NCBI GenBank assembly: GCA_947566705.1
Contig: CANOLA010000024.1
Coordinates: 1 to 37,526 of the forward strand
Direction of reading: 5' to 3'
DNA from: an uncultured Lachnospiraceae bacterium
GTDB taxonomy: Bacteria; Bacillota; Clostridia; Lachnospirales; Lachnospiraceae
DNA: 37,526 bases
Positions 1 through 7,811 of this stretch are shown in pieces. Positions within the stretch are counted from its first letter, which is position 1, and the number at the start of each line of letters is the position of its first letter. The position numbers and the translations under genes are program-made. The notes below the pieces were generated by a model. The model saw nothing but the letters and a program-made list of their open reading frames with translations. It did no database searches and was not told the DNA's origin.

Positions 1-52
1 AACAGTCGGTAGCGGACAGAGGTTAAAATTACATAAACTGGAAATTAACAGG

Positions 53-81
53 GCGATGCATAACTGCATCGCTCTTTTTTT
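53..81 (+). terminator. Rho-independent terminator of an upstream gene
   Basis: An 8-bp perfect stem (GCGATGCA / TGCATCGC) with a 4-nt loop is followed at once by a T-rich tract. It closes a transcript entering from the left edge and insulates the sugar operon. Confidence 0.85.
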
Positions 82-207
82 GATAATTTAATTAACGATT
101 TTGAAGTTAAATTAATTTATTTATTGTAATAATTAACAAAATACAGCTTAAAAATATGGGAAAAGTGATGAAAATTCCGTTCAAAGCAGAAAAAGAGCAA
201 AAACCTA

Positions 208-249
208 TTGATTTATTTATGTTTACTGAATATAATTAATAAACATAAA
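208..249 (+). promoter_or_regulatory. Promoter of the sugar operon with an inverted repeat around the -10
   Basis: A -35 TTGATT (208-213), 17-nt spacer and perfect TATAAT (231-236) form a sigma-A promoter. A perfect 10-bp inverted repeat, TTTATGTTTA (216-225) and TAAACATAAA (240-249), brackets the -10, as expected for a repressor operator. No regulator gene lies in the window. The surrounding 82-279 is very AT-rich and holds nothing else I can name. Confidence 0.6.
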
Positions 250-279
250 ATAAGTTAATTTATCGAAGGAGGAAAAAGA

Positions 280-1319
280 ATGAAGTTAAAAAAATGGCAG
301 CTCTTGGACTGGCAGCAGTAATGTCACTGACCGCCGTTGCATGCGGGGAATCCGGGGACGGTAAGCAGCCGGAGTCTTCACAGGGCGGACAGACTGCAAA
401 AACGGAAGGCAAGGATCTGGCAGGAACAACCATCAGGGTTTACACACATACCGGAAACCGTGTACTCGGCGAGGAAAAAAAGGATGATGACGGAAATACA
501 TACCGTGATGAATCCTCTGCCTATCTGGCACAGCTTGCCGAGAAATTCACGGATGAAACCGGAATTAAGGTGGAGCTTAATGTCGTAACAAACGAGGATG
601 AAATCAGACCGCTGTTCCAGGTGGAGGACCCTACGGTGGATGTATTCACCTGTCCGAACTGGTCACTGGAGGAGTGGGCGCAGTACACAGAGCCGTACTG
701 CACGCTGGAAGAAGGCAGGGAAGTTTATGGCGAATATGCAGACGCAATGCCAAACGACGGAAAAAATATTTTTTCCATTATGCCGGGACGTGCATATAAC
801 CAGGCGGTAGTTTACAACGAAGAAGTCATTAAGGCGGCAGGCTATGACGAGATTCCGGGAACACTGGATGAGTTTAACAAAATGTGTGAAAAGATAAAAG
901 AAAACGGAGTTACACCGATTTCTTTACATAGAGTGGAAAACTGGCCGCTGGCAACCGTGCAGGATTTTGCCGGATATGTGGCAGGCGATGCACAGTTTAT
1001 TGCTGACAGTGGATTTATCGCAAACAAAAAGGGCGTAACACCAATCGTACCGGAGCTTTACTCCATCATTGACAAGCAGGTGGAAGACGGAACATGTACC
1101 GCTTTATTATCTCCTGCAACGGATGATAATACGATTGCAAACCAGGATATTCTGACAGAAGCAGGCTTATGGGCTGATTACAAATATGTAGGTCTTTTAT
1201 TTGACGCACTGGATGTAACCAAGCCGGATGACTGGTCTGCATATGACAAGCAGGTGGAGACACAGAACAAAGCTTATGCAGAATACAAAGAAGAGCTCGG
1301 ACTGGAGTGGAAAGAGTAA
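280..1319 (+). CDS. Sugar ABC transporter substrate-binding lipoprotein (CUT1), frame-broken and probably internally deleted
   Basis: This is an extracellular sugar-binding lipoprotein feeding the two permeases downstream. The only start with a good Shine-Dalgarno (AGGAGG, 268-273) is ATG 280, but that frame stops after 13 codons. The main frame opens at ATG 294, where the hydrophobic segment and lipobox (AVAC) lie. Reading ATG 280 and shifting -1 at the A7 run (288-294) restores a normal signal peptide with a basic start. The mature part matches family 1 binding proteins at both ends, but about 341 aa is short against the usual 420-450. The N-lobe (to VAGD, about nt 990) seems joined directly to the C-terminal part (IADSGFIANKKG), suggesting loss of 80-110 residues. 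Either a recoded gene, a decaying one or a base-call error. Confidence 0.75.
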
Positions 1320-1336
1320 CTGTAAACAAATGTGAT

Positions 1337-1356
1337 GGGGCTGTAAATTACAGCCC
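1337..1356 (+). terminator. Stem-loop between binding protein and permease genes
   Basis: Perfect 10-bp inverted repeat GGGGCTGTAA / TTACAGCCCC without a real T-tract. Such hairpins after binding-protein genes commonly protect the upstream mRNA and reduce read-through, giving more binding protein than permease. That role is inferred. Confidence 0.6.
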
Positions 1357-1380
1357 CATTATTAAAAAAGGGGGAAAAGT

Positions 1381-2244
1381 ATGAAACAGACAAAAAGTAG
1401 CAGAATTATGATTGCTGCATTTTTAGTTCTTCCAATCATACATCTGCTGGTATTTTCCTATGTTCCGATTATCTCAAATGTTATTTTGAGTTTCACCAAT
1501 TACAGGGGAACGGGAACACCAAGATTCATCGGACTGAGCAACTACAAGCGTCTGCTGACAGACCCGCAGTATACACTGCTGTTTAAGAACTGCCTGTGGT
1601 ATATGCTGGTAGCTATTCCGCAACTGGTTTTTGCATTTGCACTTTCCATTTTTGTCAACGGCAAATTCCGGGGGCTTGGGCTGTTTAAAGGAATTCTGAT
1701 TATTCCTTATCTGTTAAACGGAGTTATCGTTTCCACGATTTTTATAATCTTTTTTAATAACTCCGGTACATTAAACACGATTTTAAATTCCATTGGACTG
1801 GGAGCTCTTACCCATCAGTGGCTGCAGGACCTTAAGCTGGTAAATCCGGCGATTGCATCCATCAGTATCTGGAGGTATTTCGGACAGAATTTCATTATGT
1901 TCTTCGGAGCGCTGCAGACGGTTCCGGCGGAACTGTATGAAGCGGCGGCAGTGGACGGCTGCAGCAAGTGGCAGGAAATTAAATACATATCGGTTCCGGC
2001 AATTAAGAATGTACTGTTTATCAATATTCTGTTAAGTATTTCCGGTTCCATCCAGGTATTTGAAATTCCGTACATTATGATGAACGGTTCCAATGGAACG
2101 ACAACGCCTGTCATCCAGATCCAGCAGAGCGCATTTGCGGATAACCGGCTGGGATTTGCTGCGGCACTGTCAATCCTTGTCTTTGTAGTTGTGGTCATTT
2201 CTGTCGGACTGCAGAGCATATTTAATAAAAAAGCGGAGGATTAG
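1381..2244 (+). CDS. Sugar ABC transporter permease (MalF/UgpA-like, CUT1)
   Basis: 287-aa inner membrane permease of a carbohydrate uptake ABC transporter. It has the usual six hydrophobic segments, beginning with a helix at about residues 10-32, and the EAA loop that docks the ATPase (EAAAVDG about residue 186, followed by the VP turn). A GGGGG-rich Shine-Dalgarno lies 8 nt before the ATG. It forms an obligate pair with the next gene, which starts 2 nt after its stop. No ATPase gene is in the operon; clostridial CUT1 systems usually share an MsmK-type ATPase encoded elsewhere. Substrate is inferred from the GH130/GH1 neighbours to be a beta-linked manno- or gluco-oligosaccharide. Confidence 0.93.
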   Translation: MKQTKSSRIMIAAFLVLPIIHLLVFSYVPIISNVILSFTNYRGTGTPRFIGLSNYKRLLTDPQYTLLFKNCLWYMLVAIPQLVFAFALSIFVNGKFRGLGLFKGILIIPYLLNGVIVSTIFIIFFNNSGTLNTILNSIGLGALTHQWLQDLKLVNPAIASISIWRYFGQNFIMFFGALQTVPAELYEAAAVDGCSKWQEIKYISVPAIKNVLFINILLSISGSIQVFEIPYIMMNGSNGTTTPVIQIQQSAFADNRLGFAAALSILVFVVVVISVGLQSIFNKKAED

Positions 2245-2246
2245 TT

Positions 2247-3065
2247 ATGGCGAGAGAGACAAAATTATTTAAAATCGTGCGTTATATCTTTTTGACGTTA
2301 TCCTGTATCTTTGTGCTGGTTCCGCTGGTATTTATGGCATTTAAGACAGGTGCGGAATATTCTTCGACAGGAGTTTTGGAAGCACCGAAAAGCTGGTTAA
2401 ATTTTTACAACTTCGCCTATGCCATCCGGGTGGGGCATCTGGGAAAGGCATTGGTAAATACCGTGATTATTCTTGGTATTTCCCTGACAATCCAGATACT
2501 GTTTACAACCATGGTTTCCTATGTGCTTCACCGGTTTGACTTCCGTGGAAAGAAACTGATTATGACACTGTTTACACTTACCATGTTTATTCCGGTTGTG
2601 ACGACACAGACGGTTGTATTCCAGATTATTTATAAGCTGGGACTGGTCAGCACACGGCTGAGTGTCATCCTGCTTTATTCAGGAGTCGGGATTGTGGGGA
2701 TTTATATCATGTTTAATATTTTATCATCAATTCCCAAAGACCTGGATGAAGCAGCGCTTTTGGACGGGGCAAGCTATTTCAGCATTTATGGAAAAATCGT
2801 GCTTCCGCTTATGAAGCCGGCATGCACCACCCTGTTAATCTTAAACGGAATCGGAACCTACAATGATTTCTATATTCCGAACCTTTATCTGAGGAAAGAC
2901 GTACAGACATTTACCGTTGCACTGTATAAGTTTTTCGGAAACACGGCAACACCGTTTGAAATCGTGGCGGCAGCCATTTTACTTGGAATTATACCAATAG
3001 GAATTGTCTTTCTGTTTTTACAGAAGTACATTTATTACGGTCTTGCAGGAGCAGTAAAATCATGA
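2247..3065 (+). CDS. Sugar ABC transporter permease (MalG/UgpE-like, CUT1)
   Basis: 272-aa second permease of the transporter, partner of the gene ending 2 nt upstream. The start is set by GGAGG at 2236-2240. Hydrophobic segments cover residues 10-30, 70-95, 105-130, 140-160, 185-205 and 240-262. The ATPase-docking EAA loop is seen as DEAALLDGAS with the conserved P of the following VLP. The stop overlaps the ATG of the DUF624 gene (ATGA, 3062-3065), indicating translational coupling. Confidence 0.93.
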   Translation: MARETKLFKIVRYIFLTLSCIFVLVPLVFMAFKTGAEYSSTGVLEAPKSWLNFYNFAYAIRVGHLGKALVNTVIILGISLTIQILFTTMVSYVLHRFDFRGKKLIMTLFTLTMFIPVVTTQTVVFQIIYKLGLVSTRLSVILLYSGVGIVGIYIMFNILSSIPKDLDEAALLDGASYFSIYGKIVLPLMKPACTTLLILNGIGTYNDFYIPNLYLRKDVQTFTVALYKFFGNTATPFEIVAAAILLGIIPIGIVFLFLQKYIYYGLAGAVKS

Positions 3066-3699
3066 TAAAAAAATCGGTTTTTACAAAATTTTATCGGCGG
3101 TACATATCGTATTCTTCACAAGTATCCTCTGCTTCGGGATTATATTTTTATCAGGCTCACTGCTTATGATTCCGTCACTATGCGCAGCTTTTCACATTGG
3201 AAAAGCTGCGATGTATGACGGGCTGGATATTACAGACAGCATTGTTCTTACGTTCCTGCGGTATTTTAAAAAATCCCTGGGGCTGGAGCGGTTTGTACCG
3301 GTTAATTTCATTATGCTTTTAAATCTTGCCGGAATGTATTTTGCGGCGGATGCAGGGTTTACTCCTGCATGCCTGGTGATTTTTTCGATGCTTCTGACAC
3401 TGTGTCTGTATATTGCCGGATACGCTGTTTTTGTAGATGACAAATTCCGGCTGGAGGAAGCAGCAGTTGCAATGTTAGTAAAGCCGCTGTCTGTTTTATC
3501 CATATTTACGGCAATGCTGCTTTTAACCTGTTTCTTTTCAGGTATGATTGCAGCAGTACTGGTGCTGATGGGAACGTTCTTTTTGTTCGTGGCGGAGCTG
3601 GTCATATTTCTGACAATGCTGAAGTACCGCCAGATGTCAGGGCAGCTTGATGAAGGGGATAAATTTGCCTATATGCTTGACAGGAGAAGCGATAAATAA
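3062..3699 (+). CDS. DUF624 (YesL-like) membrane protein, start and body in different frames
   Basis: DUF624 proteins are small polytopic membrane proteins found inside CUT1 sugar operons; their function is unknown. ATG 3062 overlaps the previous stop (ATGA) as operon neighbours do, but its frame stops after about 35 codons. The DUF624 reading frame is the next one over: from nt 3064 it encodes an N-terminal helix (about VHIVFF to LLMIPSL) and at least three more. The first ATG in that frame (3166) would remove the first helix. A -1 shift at the A7 run (3066-3072) joins them into a normal start, MIKKIGFYK. This repeats the arrangement of the binding-protein gene. Family call is good; whether the product is made is uncertain. 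Confidence 0.75.
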
Positions 3700-3711
3700 C
3701 AGGAGGAAGAT

Positions 3712-4737
3712 ATGAGTAAAGTAAGAATTATTGGAAACGATGCAGCGGATATGCCATGGCAGGAGCGTCCGGCAGAAAACAGGACAAACCTGCCATTGTG
3801 GCGGTACAAGGAAAACCCGATTATTGGAAGGAATCCCATTGATGGGGTTGCACGTATTTTTAACAGTGCAGTAATACCATACGAGGGAGCCTATATTGGT
3901 GTTTTCCGTGGGGAACAGACAAACGGAATTTCCTTTATTTATCTGGGAAGAAGTAAAGACGGCATTCACTGGGATTTTGAAAAGGATAAAATACGGTTTG
4001 TGGATGAAGATGGAAATGAATTTATGCCGCGTTATGCATATGCCCCACGGCTGGTAAAACTGGAAGACACCTATTATATCATATGGTGCCAGGATTTCTA
4101 CGGGGCGGCAATCGGTATGGCTAAGACAAAGGATTTTAAGACATTTACCAGAATTGAAAATCCGTTTCTTCCATTTAACAGGAATGCAGTTCTGTTTCCG
4201 CGTAAGGTGAATGGAAAATACCTGATGCTGTCACGGCCGAGCGACAGCGGACATACACCGTTCGGTGATATTTTCCTGTCAGAAAGTCCTGACCTTATGT
4301 ACTGGGGCAGGCACCGCCATGTAATGGGAAAAGGCTCTGAGTGGTGGGAAAGTTTAAAAATCGGAGGCGGCGCAGCGCCGATTGAGACTTCCGAGGGCTG
4401 GCTTCTTTTTTACCATGGAGTGAGCGGAACCTGCAACGGTTATGTATACAGTATCGGCGGTGCAATTCTGGATATTGATAACCCGTCCGTGGTAAAGTAC
4501 CGGTGCGAAACATTTCTTATGACGCCGGAGGAATGGTATGAGGAACGCGGCTTTGTGCCGAATGTAACATTTCCGTGCGCGACTATCGAGGACGCGGCAA
4601 GCGGAAGGATTGCCATATATTATGGAGCGGCGGATTCCTATGTGGGCCTTGCCTTTACAAGGATCGACGAGGTGGTTTCCTATATTAAGGAACACAGCGT
4701 TCTCACAGAGGAAGACACGGAAACCGGAAAAAGATAA
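3712..4737 (+). CDS. GH130 family beta-mannoside phosphorylase-like protein with catalytic Asp replaced
   Basis: 341 aa, typical of short GH130_2-like enzymes, which phosphorolyse beta-1,4-mannosides to mannose-1-phosphate in the cytoplasm. Recognisable blocks include IFNSAV near the start, PFLPFNRN and LFPRK in the middle, LSRPSD with GHTPFGD, IETSEGW, VPNVTFPC and the C-terminal YYGAADS. AGGAGG sits 7 nt before the ATG. The family motif YDPR, whose Asp I believe is the general acid, reads YAPR here (Ala111, codon 4042-4044). A single A-to-C change would explain it, so activity is doubtful although the fold seems intact. It sits between transporter genes and a GH1 glucosidase. Confidence 0.85.
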   Translation: MSKVRIIGNDAADMPWQERPAENRTNLPLWRYKENPIIGRNPIDGVARIFNSAVIPYEGAYIGVFRGEQTNGISFIYLGRSKDGIHWDFEKDKIRFVDEDGNEFMPRYAYAPRLVKLEDTYYIIWCQDFYGAAIGMAKTKDFKTFTRIENPFLPFNRNAVLFPRKVNGKYLMLSRPSDSGHTPFGDIFLSESPDLMYWGRHRHVMGKGSEWWESLKIGGGAAPIETSEGWLLFYHGVSGTCNGYVYSIGGAILDIDNPSVVKYRCETFLMTPEEWYEERGFVPNVTFPCATIEDAASGRIAIYYGAADSYVGLAFTRIDEVVSYIKEHSVLTEEDTETGKR

Positions 4738-4764
4738 TCTTTTAGAAAAAGGTGGGAAATTAAT

Positions 4765-6120
4765 ATGGGATTTCGCAGTGATTTTGTATGGGGAGCTGCC
4801 ACAAGCTCCTACCAGATTGAAGGTTCTGAAAATGGAAGTGGAAAAGGAGAAAATATCTGGGATGTTTTTGTAAGGGAGCCGGGGCGGATTTATGAAGGTC
4901 ATACGGGACTTAAGGCGTGTGACCACTATAACCGTTTCCGTGAAGATGTAAAAATTATGAAAGAAATCGGGCTTCAGGCATACCGTTTTTCCATCGACTG
5001 GACGAGAATCATACCGGAAGGAACCGGGGCAGTGAATGAAGAAGGAATCGCTTTTTACAGTGCGCTTGTTGATGAGCTGCTGGAGAACGGAATTGAGCCT
5101 TATGTGACGCTGTACCACTGGGAGCTGCCTTATGAACTGTATAAGCGCGGCGGCTGGCTGAATCCGCAGATTGCCGACTGGTTTGGGGAATATGCGAAGG
5201 TTGTCGCCGAACGTTTCAGCGACCGGGTAAAATATTTCTTTACGATAAACGAGCCGCAGTGTTTTATCGGACTGGGATTTTTAAGGGCGGATCATGCGCC
5301 GGGAATAAAAGCGCCGTACCGTGATACATTTGAGATGGCGCATAATGTATTACGGGCGCATGGAAAAGCCGTGCAGATGTTAAGACAGTATGGAAAACAG
5401 CCGCTTGTCATCGGCTATGCGCCGACAGCTTCCATGTGTTACCCTGAGAGTGAAAAACCGGAAGATATTGAAGCAGCCAGACAGGTATTCTTTTCCATGC
5501 AGGAAGACGACAGTAACTGGACATGGAATGTGGCATGGTGGTCGGATCCGGTTCTTCTTGGGAAATATCCCGAAGAAGGGCTGCGCAGATATGAAAAATA
5601 TCTTCCCAAAATTACGGATGAGGATATGAAACTGATTTCTGAACCGATTGATATCTATGGTCAGAATATGTATAACGGCAGGTGCATCCGCATGGGAAAA
5701 GAAGGAAAACCGGAAGATGTTAAGAGAAAAGAAGGCAGTCCAAGGACTGCAAATGACTGGCCGGTGACACCGGAATGTATATACTGGGGACCGAAATTTT
5801 TATATGAGCGCTATAAAAAACCAATATATATTACGGAAAACGGAATTTCCTGCCATGACGTGGTTTCCCTCGACGGTAAGGTACATGACCCTGCCAGAAT
5901 TGATTTTCTGGCAAGATATCTGAAACAGCTGGAGAAAGTCTCAGATGAGGCTGATATCCGCGGGTATTTCCGGTGGTCCCTGATGGATAACTTTGAGTGG
6001 ACCAGGGGATATGGCGAACGGTTCGGACTGGTCTATGTGGACTATGAATCCCAGAAGAGAATATTAAAGGATTCTGCATACTGGTACAGGGATGTGATTC
6101 AGGCGCAGACGATTATGTAA
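4765..6120 (+). CDS. GH1 beta-glucosidase
   Basis: 451-aa retaining beta-glycosidase of family GH1, expected to release glucose (or mannose) from imported disaccharides in the cytoplasm. The N-terminal FVWGAATSSYQIEG motif, acid/base in TINEP (Glu163), nucleophile in ITENG (Glu358) and the C-terminal SLMDNFEW block are all present, and length is typical. No signal peptide. A GGTGG Shine-Dalgarno precedes the ATG. The lack of a PTS gene and the presence of an ABC transporter favour an unphosphorylated substrate over a 6-phospho-sugar, but specificity cannot be read from sequence. Confidence 0.93.
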   Translation: MGFRSDFVWGAATSSYQIEGSENGSGKGENIWDVFVREPGRIYEGHTGLKACDHYNRFREDVKIMKEIGLQAYRFSIDWTRIIPEGTGAVNEEGIAFYSALVDELLENGIEPYVTLYHWELPYELYKRGGWLNPQIADWFGEYAKVVAERFSDRVKYFFTINEPQCFIGLGFLRADHAPGIKAPYRDTFEMAHNVLRAHGKAVQMLRQYGKQPLVIGYAPTASMCYPESEKPEDIEAARQVFFSMQEDDSNWTWNVAWWSDPVLLGKYPEEGLRRYEKYLPKITDEDMKLISEPIDIYGQNMYNGRCIRMGKEGKPEDVKRKEGSPRTANDWPVTPECIYWGPKFLYERYKKPIYITENGISCHDVVSLDGKVHDPARIDFLARYLKQLEKVSDEADIRGYFRWSLMDNFEWTRGYGERFGLVYVDYESQKRILKDSAYWYRDVIQAQTIM

Positions 6121-6190
6121 TCTGCGGGTGAAACTGTACGATGGCAGTCTGAAACGGGAAAAACTGGTGTGGCTTGTCACCGCTTCACCC

Positions 6191-6219
6191 TTGCAAATCA
6201 TGTGCCGGCATGATATATT
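6191..6219 (+). promoter_or_regulatory. Promoter of the DUF4190 gene
   Basis: TTGCAA, 17-nt spacer, TATATT. It lies about 50 nt before the coding start and gives the gene its own transcript after the sugar operon. Confidence 0.55.
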
Positions 6220-6271
6220 AATACAGACAGAAATGAAAACATGCCTGAAACATAACGATAAGGAGAAAAAA

Positions 6272-6916
6272 ATGAGTGACGATTTTACACAAAATGACAA
6301 TGTAACGAAGCCGCAGGACAATTCGTACCAGCCGCAGGATTACAGTCAGCCACAGGATAATTCATACCAGAACCAGGGGAACAGTCAGCAGGATAATCCA
6401 TATCAGGATTACAGCCAGCCGCAGAATGATTCATACCAGAACCAGGGATACACCCAGCAGAATAACCCGTACCAGAACCAGGGGTATGGCCAGCAAAATA
6501 ATCCGTACCAGAACCAGGGATACGGCGGACAGCAGGGAAATTCCTACCAGCAGTATAACAGCCAGTATTACGGAACGGCGTCGCAGAAAGGGGATGGAAT
6601 CGGTTTTGGAATTACTTCCCTTGTACTTGGGGTTTTATCCATTTTTCTGTTTGCCTGCTGCGTGAATTACATTCTGGCAGTGCTTGCCATTGTTTTTGGT
6701 ATCATCCAGCTGGTAAAGAACAACCAGAAGGGACTGGCAATTGCAGGAATCATAACTGCCTCCATTTCCATTATTGTTGGAACGATTTTCTGGGTATATG
6801 CTGTTGATAATATTGAGAATGGCAACATTCCAAGATATTACAATAACCAGGATGATGATTTCTTCGAGGATTTTCTTGAAGAGTACAGAAATGAACTGCA
6901 GGATAATGAATTTTAG
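6272..6916 (+). CDS. DUF4190-type membrane protein with Q/N/Y-rich repeat tail
   Basis: 214 aa. Residues 1-105 are low complexity, made of variants of NPYQNQG, YGQQN and PQDNSYQ, and lack charge apart from scattered Asp. Residues 110-147 form two adjacent hydrophobic helices and 154-177 a third, the pattern of DUF4190 domains, followed by an acidic tail (DDDFFEDFLEEY). ATG 6272 is chosen because AAGGAG lies 7 nt upstream; the open frame extends further up without a ribosome site. Function unknown. The disordered tail probably faces the cytoplasm and may bind partners or self-associate. Monocistronic, between its own promoter and a strong terminator. Confidence 0.82.
   Translation: MSDDFTQNDNVTKPQDNSYQPQDYSQPQDNSYQNQGNSQQDNPYQDYSQPQNDSYQNQGYTQQNNPYQNQGYGQQNNPYQNQGYGGQQGNSYQQYNSQYYGTASQKGDGIGFGITSLVLGVLSIFLFACCVNYILAVLAIVFGIIQLVKNNQKGLAIAGIITASISIIVGTIFWVYAVDNIENGNIPRYYNNQDDDFFEDFLEEYRNELQDNEF
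6376..6545 (+). repeat. In-gene degenerate tandem repeats (TACCAGAACCAGGG core)
   Basis: The core TACCAGAACCAGGG recurs at least four times with GGNTAYGGCCAGCAAAATAAT-like linkers, making the Q/N/Y tail. Such repeats can expand or contract by slippage while keeping frame. Confidence 0.8.
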
Positions 6917-6927
6917 CTTCCGGACGG

Positions 6928-6961
6928 CTGCCGCACGAAATAAATCGTGCGGCAGTATTTT
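6928..6961 (+). terminator. Terminator of the DUF4190 gene
   Basis: Perfect 11-bp stem CTGCCGCACGA / TCGTGCGGCAG with a 6-nt loop, then TATTTT. Confidence 0.88.
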
Positions 6962-7012
6962 ACATAACAGTTCAAAAGCCCTTATGTTCTTTAATAAAAA
7001 TACCTTAATTCC

Positions 7013-7042
7013 TTGACGAATATATAGTGTTTTCTATATAAT
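7013..7042 (+). promoter_or_regulatory. Promoter of the 39-aa peptide gene
   Basis: TTGACG (7013-7018), 18-nt spacer, TATAAT (7037-7042). The transcript would start near 7049, leaving a leader of about 87 nt. Confidence 0.65.
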
Positions 7043-7135
7043 GCAAAAAGAGATTAGGGCGAAAATATAATTATACAGATTGCAGAGATACATGAAACAA
7101 GTAATATTTTATTGATAGCAAATGGAGGTGAGAAG

Positions 7136-7255
7136 ATGACCCAGCTGATTGTAGACGGGTGTTTACTTTTGGTTAATGTTTTAATATTATTTCTGATGGG
7201 GTACATTGTTGTCAGGATAATAAAATTTTTGAATAAGTCAAATAAAGAAAAATAA
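7136..7255 (+). CDS. 39-aa single-pass membrane peptide
   Basis: A small ORF with a strong Shine-Dalgarno (GGAGGTGA) before ATG 7136. The peptide has a short polar start (MTQLIVDG), one hydrophobic helix (about residues 9-31) and a basic tail (KFLNKSNKEK). It has its own near-consensus promoter and a terminator, so it is a real transcription unit. The architecture resembles small type I toxins and other stress peptides, but I do not recognise a family and see no clear antisense promoter. Confidence 0.55.
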   Translation: MTQLIVDGCLLLVNVLILFLMGYIVVRIIKFLNKSNKEK

Positions 7256-7292
7256 AAGAAGCAAGTCATTCCTCTTTTGCGAAGAAAAAAAG

Positions 7293-7333
7293 AAGGGCTC
7301 ATGAAACAGCAATAAAAACCATGGGCCCTTTAT
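7293..7333 (+). terminator. Terminator after the 39-aa peptide gene
   Basis: 11-bp stem AAGGGCTCATG / CATGGGCCCTT with one G-U pair and a 16-nt A-rich loop, followed by a short T stretch. On the minus strand it also lies just past the end of the next gene and may serve both. Confidence 0.7.
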
Positions 7334-7342
7334 GTGTTAAAA

Positions 7343-7561
7343 TTAATACTCCTTCGTAATCTCCGATTCCACAATCCCATACATTTCCATAAATTCATTT
7401 AAATCATTTCTTCCCCGAATCAGCATTACCTCCGAAAATTTCCCTGTGCTGATATTTTTAAACCCGGCAACCTGTTCCCCGTTGCAGATACTTGCATGAA
7501 TCACCGGTTTTTCCTGTTCCCTGTCAAAGGTTTTTTTCTGTTTTTTCTTTTTTCCAAACAT
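7343..7561 (-). CDS. Small conserved-looking cytoplasmic protein, function unknown
   Basis: 72 aa from ATG 7561, chosen because AAGGAGAC sits about 5 nt upstream; a longer in-frame start has no ribosome site. A very basic N-terminus (FGKKKKQKK) precedes a compact part with VIHASICNGEQVAGF and an FMEMYGI stretch. No membrane segment or signal. I recall similar short proteins in related gut clostridia but cannot name a function. The A7 run in its basic N-terminus is in frame. Confidence 0.65.
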   Translation of the reverse strand: MFGKKKKQKKTFDREQEKPVIHASICNGEQVAGFKNISTGKFSEVMLIRGRNDLNEFMEMYGIVESEITKEY

Positions 7562-7707
7562 AAAGTCTCCTTTTCGTTTCCCTTTTTCAAATGGTAGCAT
7601 TGACAGCATGAAAAGTCAAACCGGAAGCATATCAGAATAGTTTCCTGGAGGGTATAAACTATGTGGTTTTAAAAACCATATAAAAAGGAAATAAAAACAG
7701 CATCATA

Positions 7708-7736
7708 TTGACTTAATTACCAATTGGGTGTAAAAT
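7708..7736 (+). promoter_or_regulatory. Promoter of the flavoprotein gene
   Basis: TTGACT (7708-7713), 17-nt spacer containing the palindrome CCAATTGG, and TAAAAT (7731-7736). Confidence 0.7.
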
Positions 7737-7811
7737 GATATCCGATAAATCAGGAAATTACAGGAAAGGAGCGGGTAACTGTTTTGCAGAAGACAGTTAC
7801 AAAACTGAAAT

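Noticed and set aside
4354-5118. A 254-aa open frame on the minus strand
   Set aside because: It runs across the GH130 and GH1 genes, has no ribosome site and no recognisable motifs.
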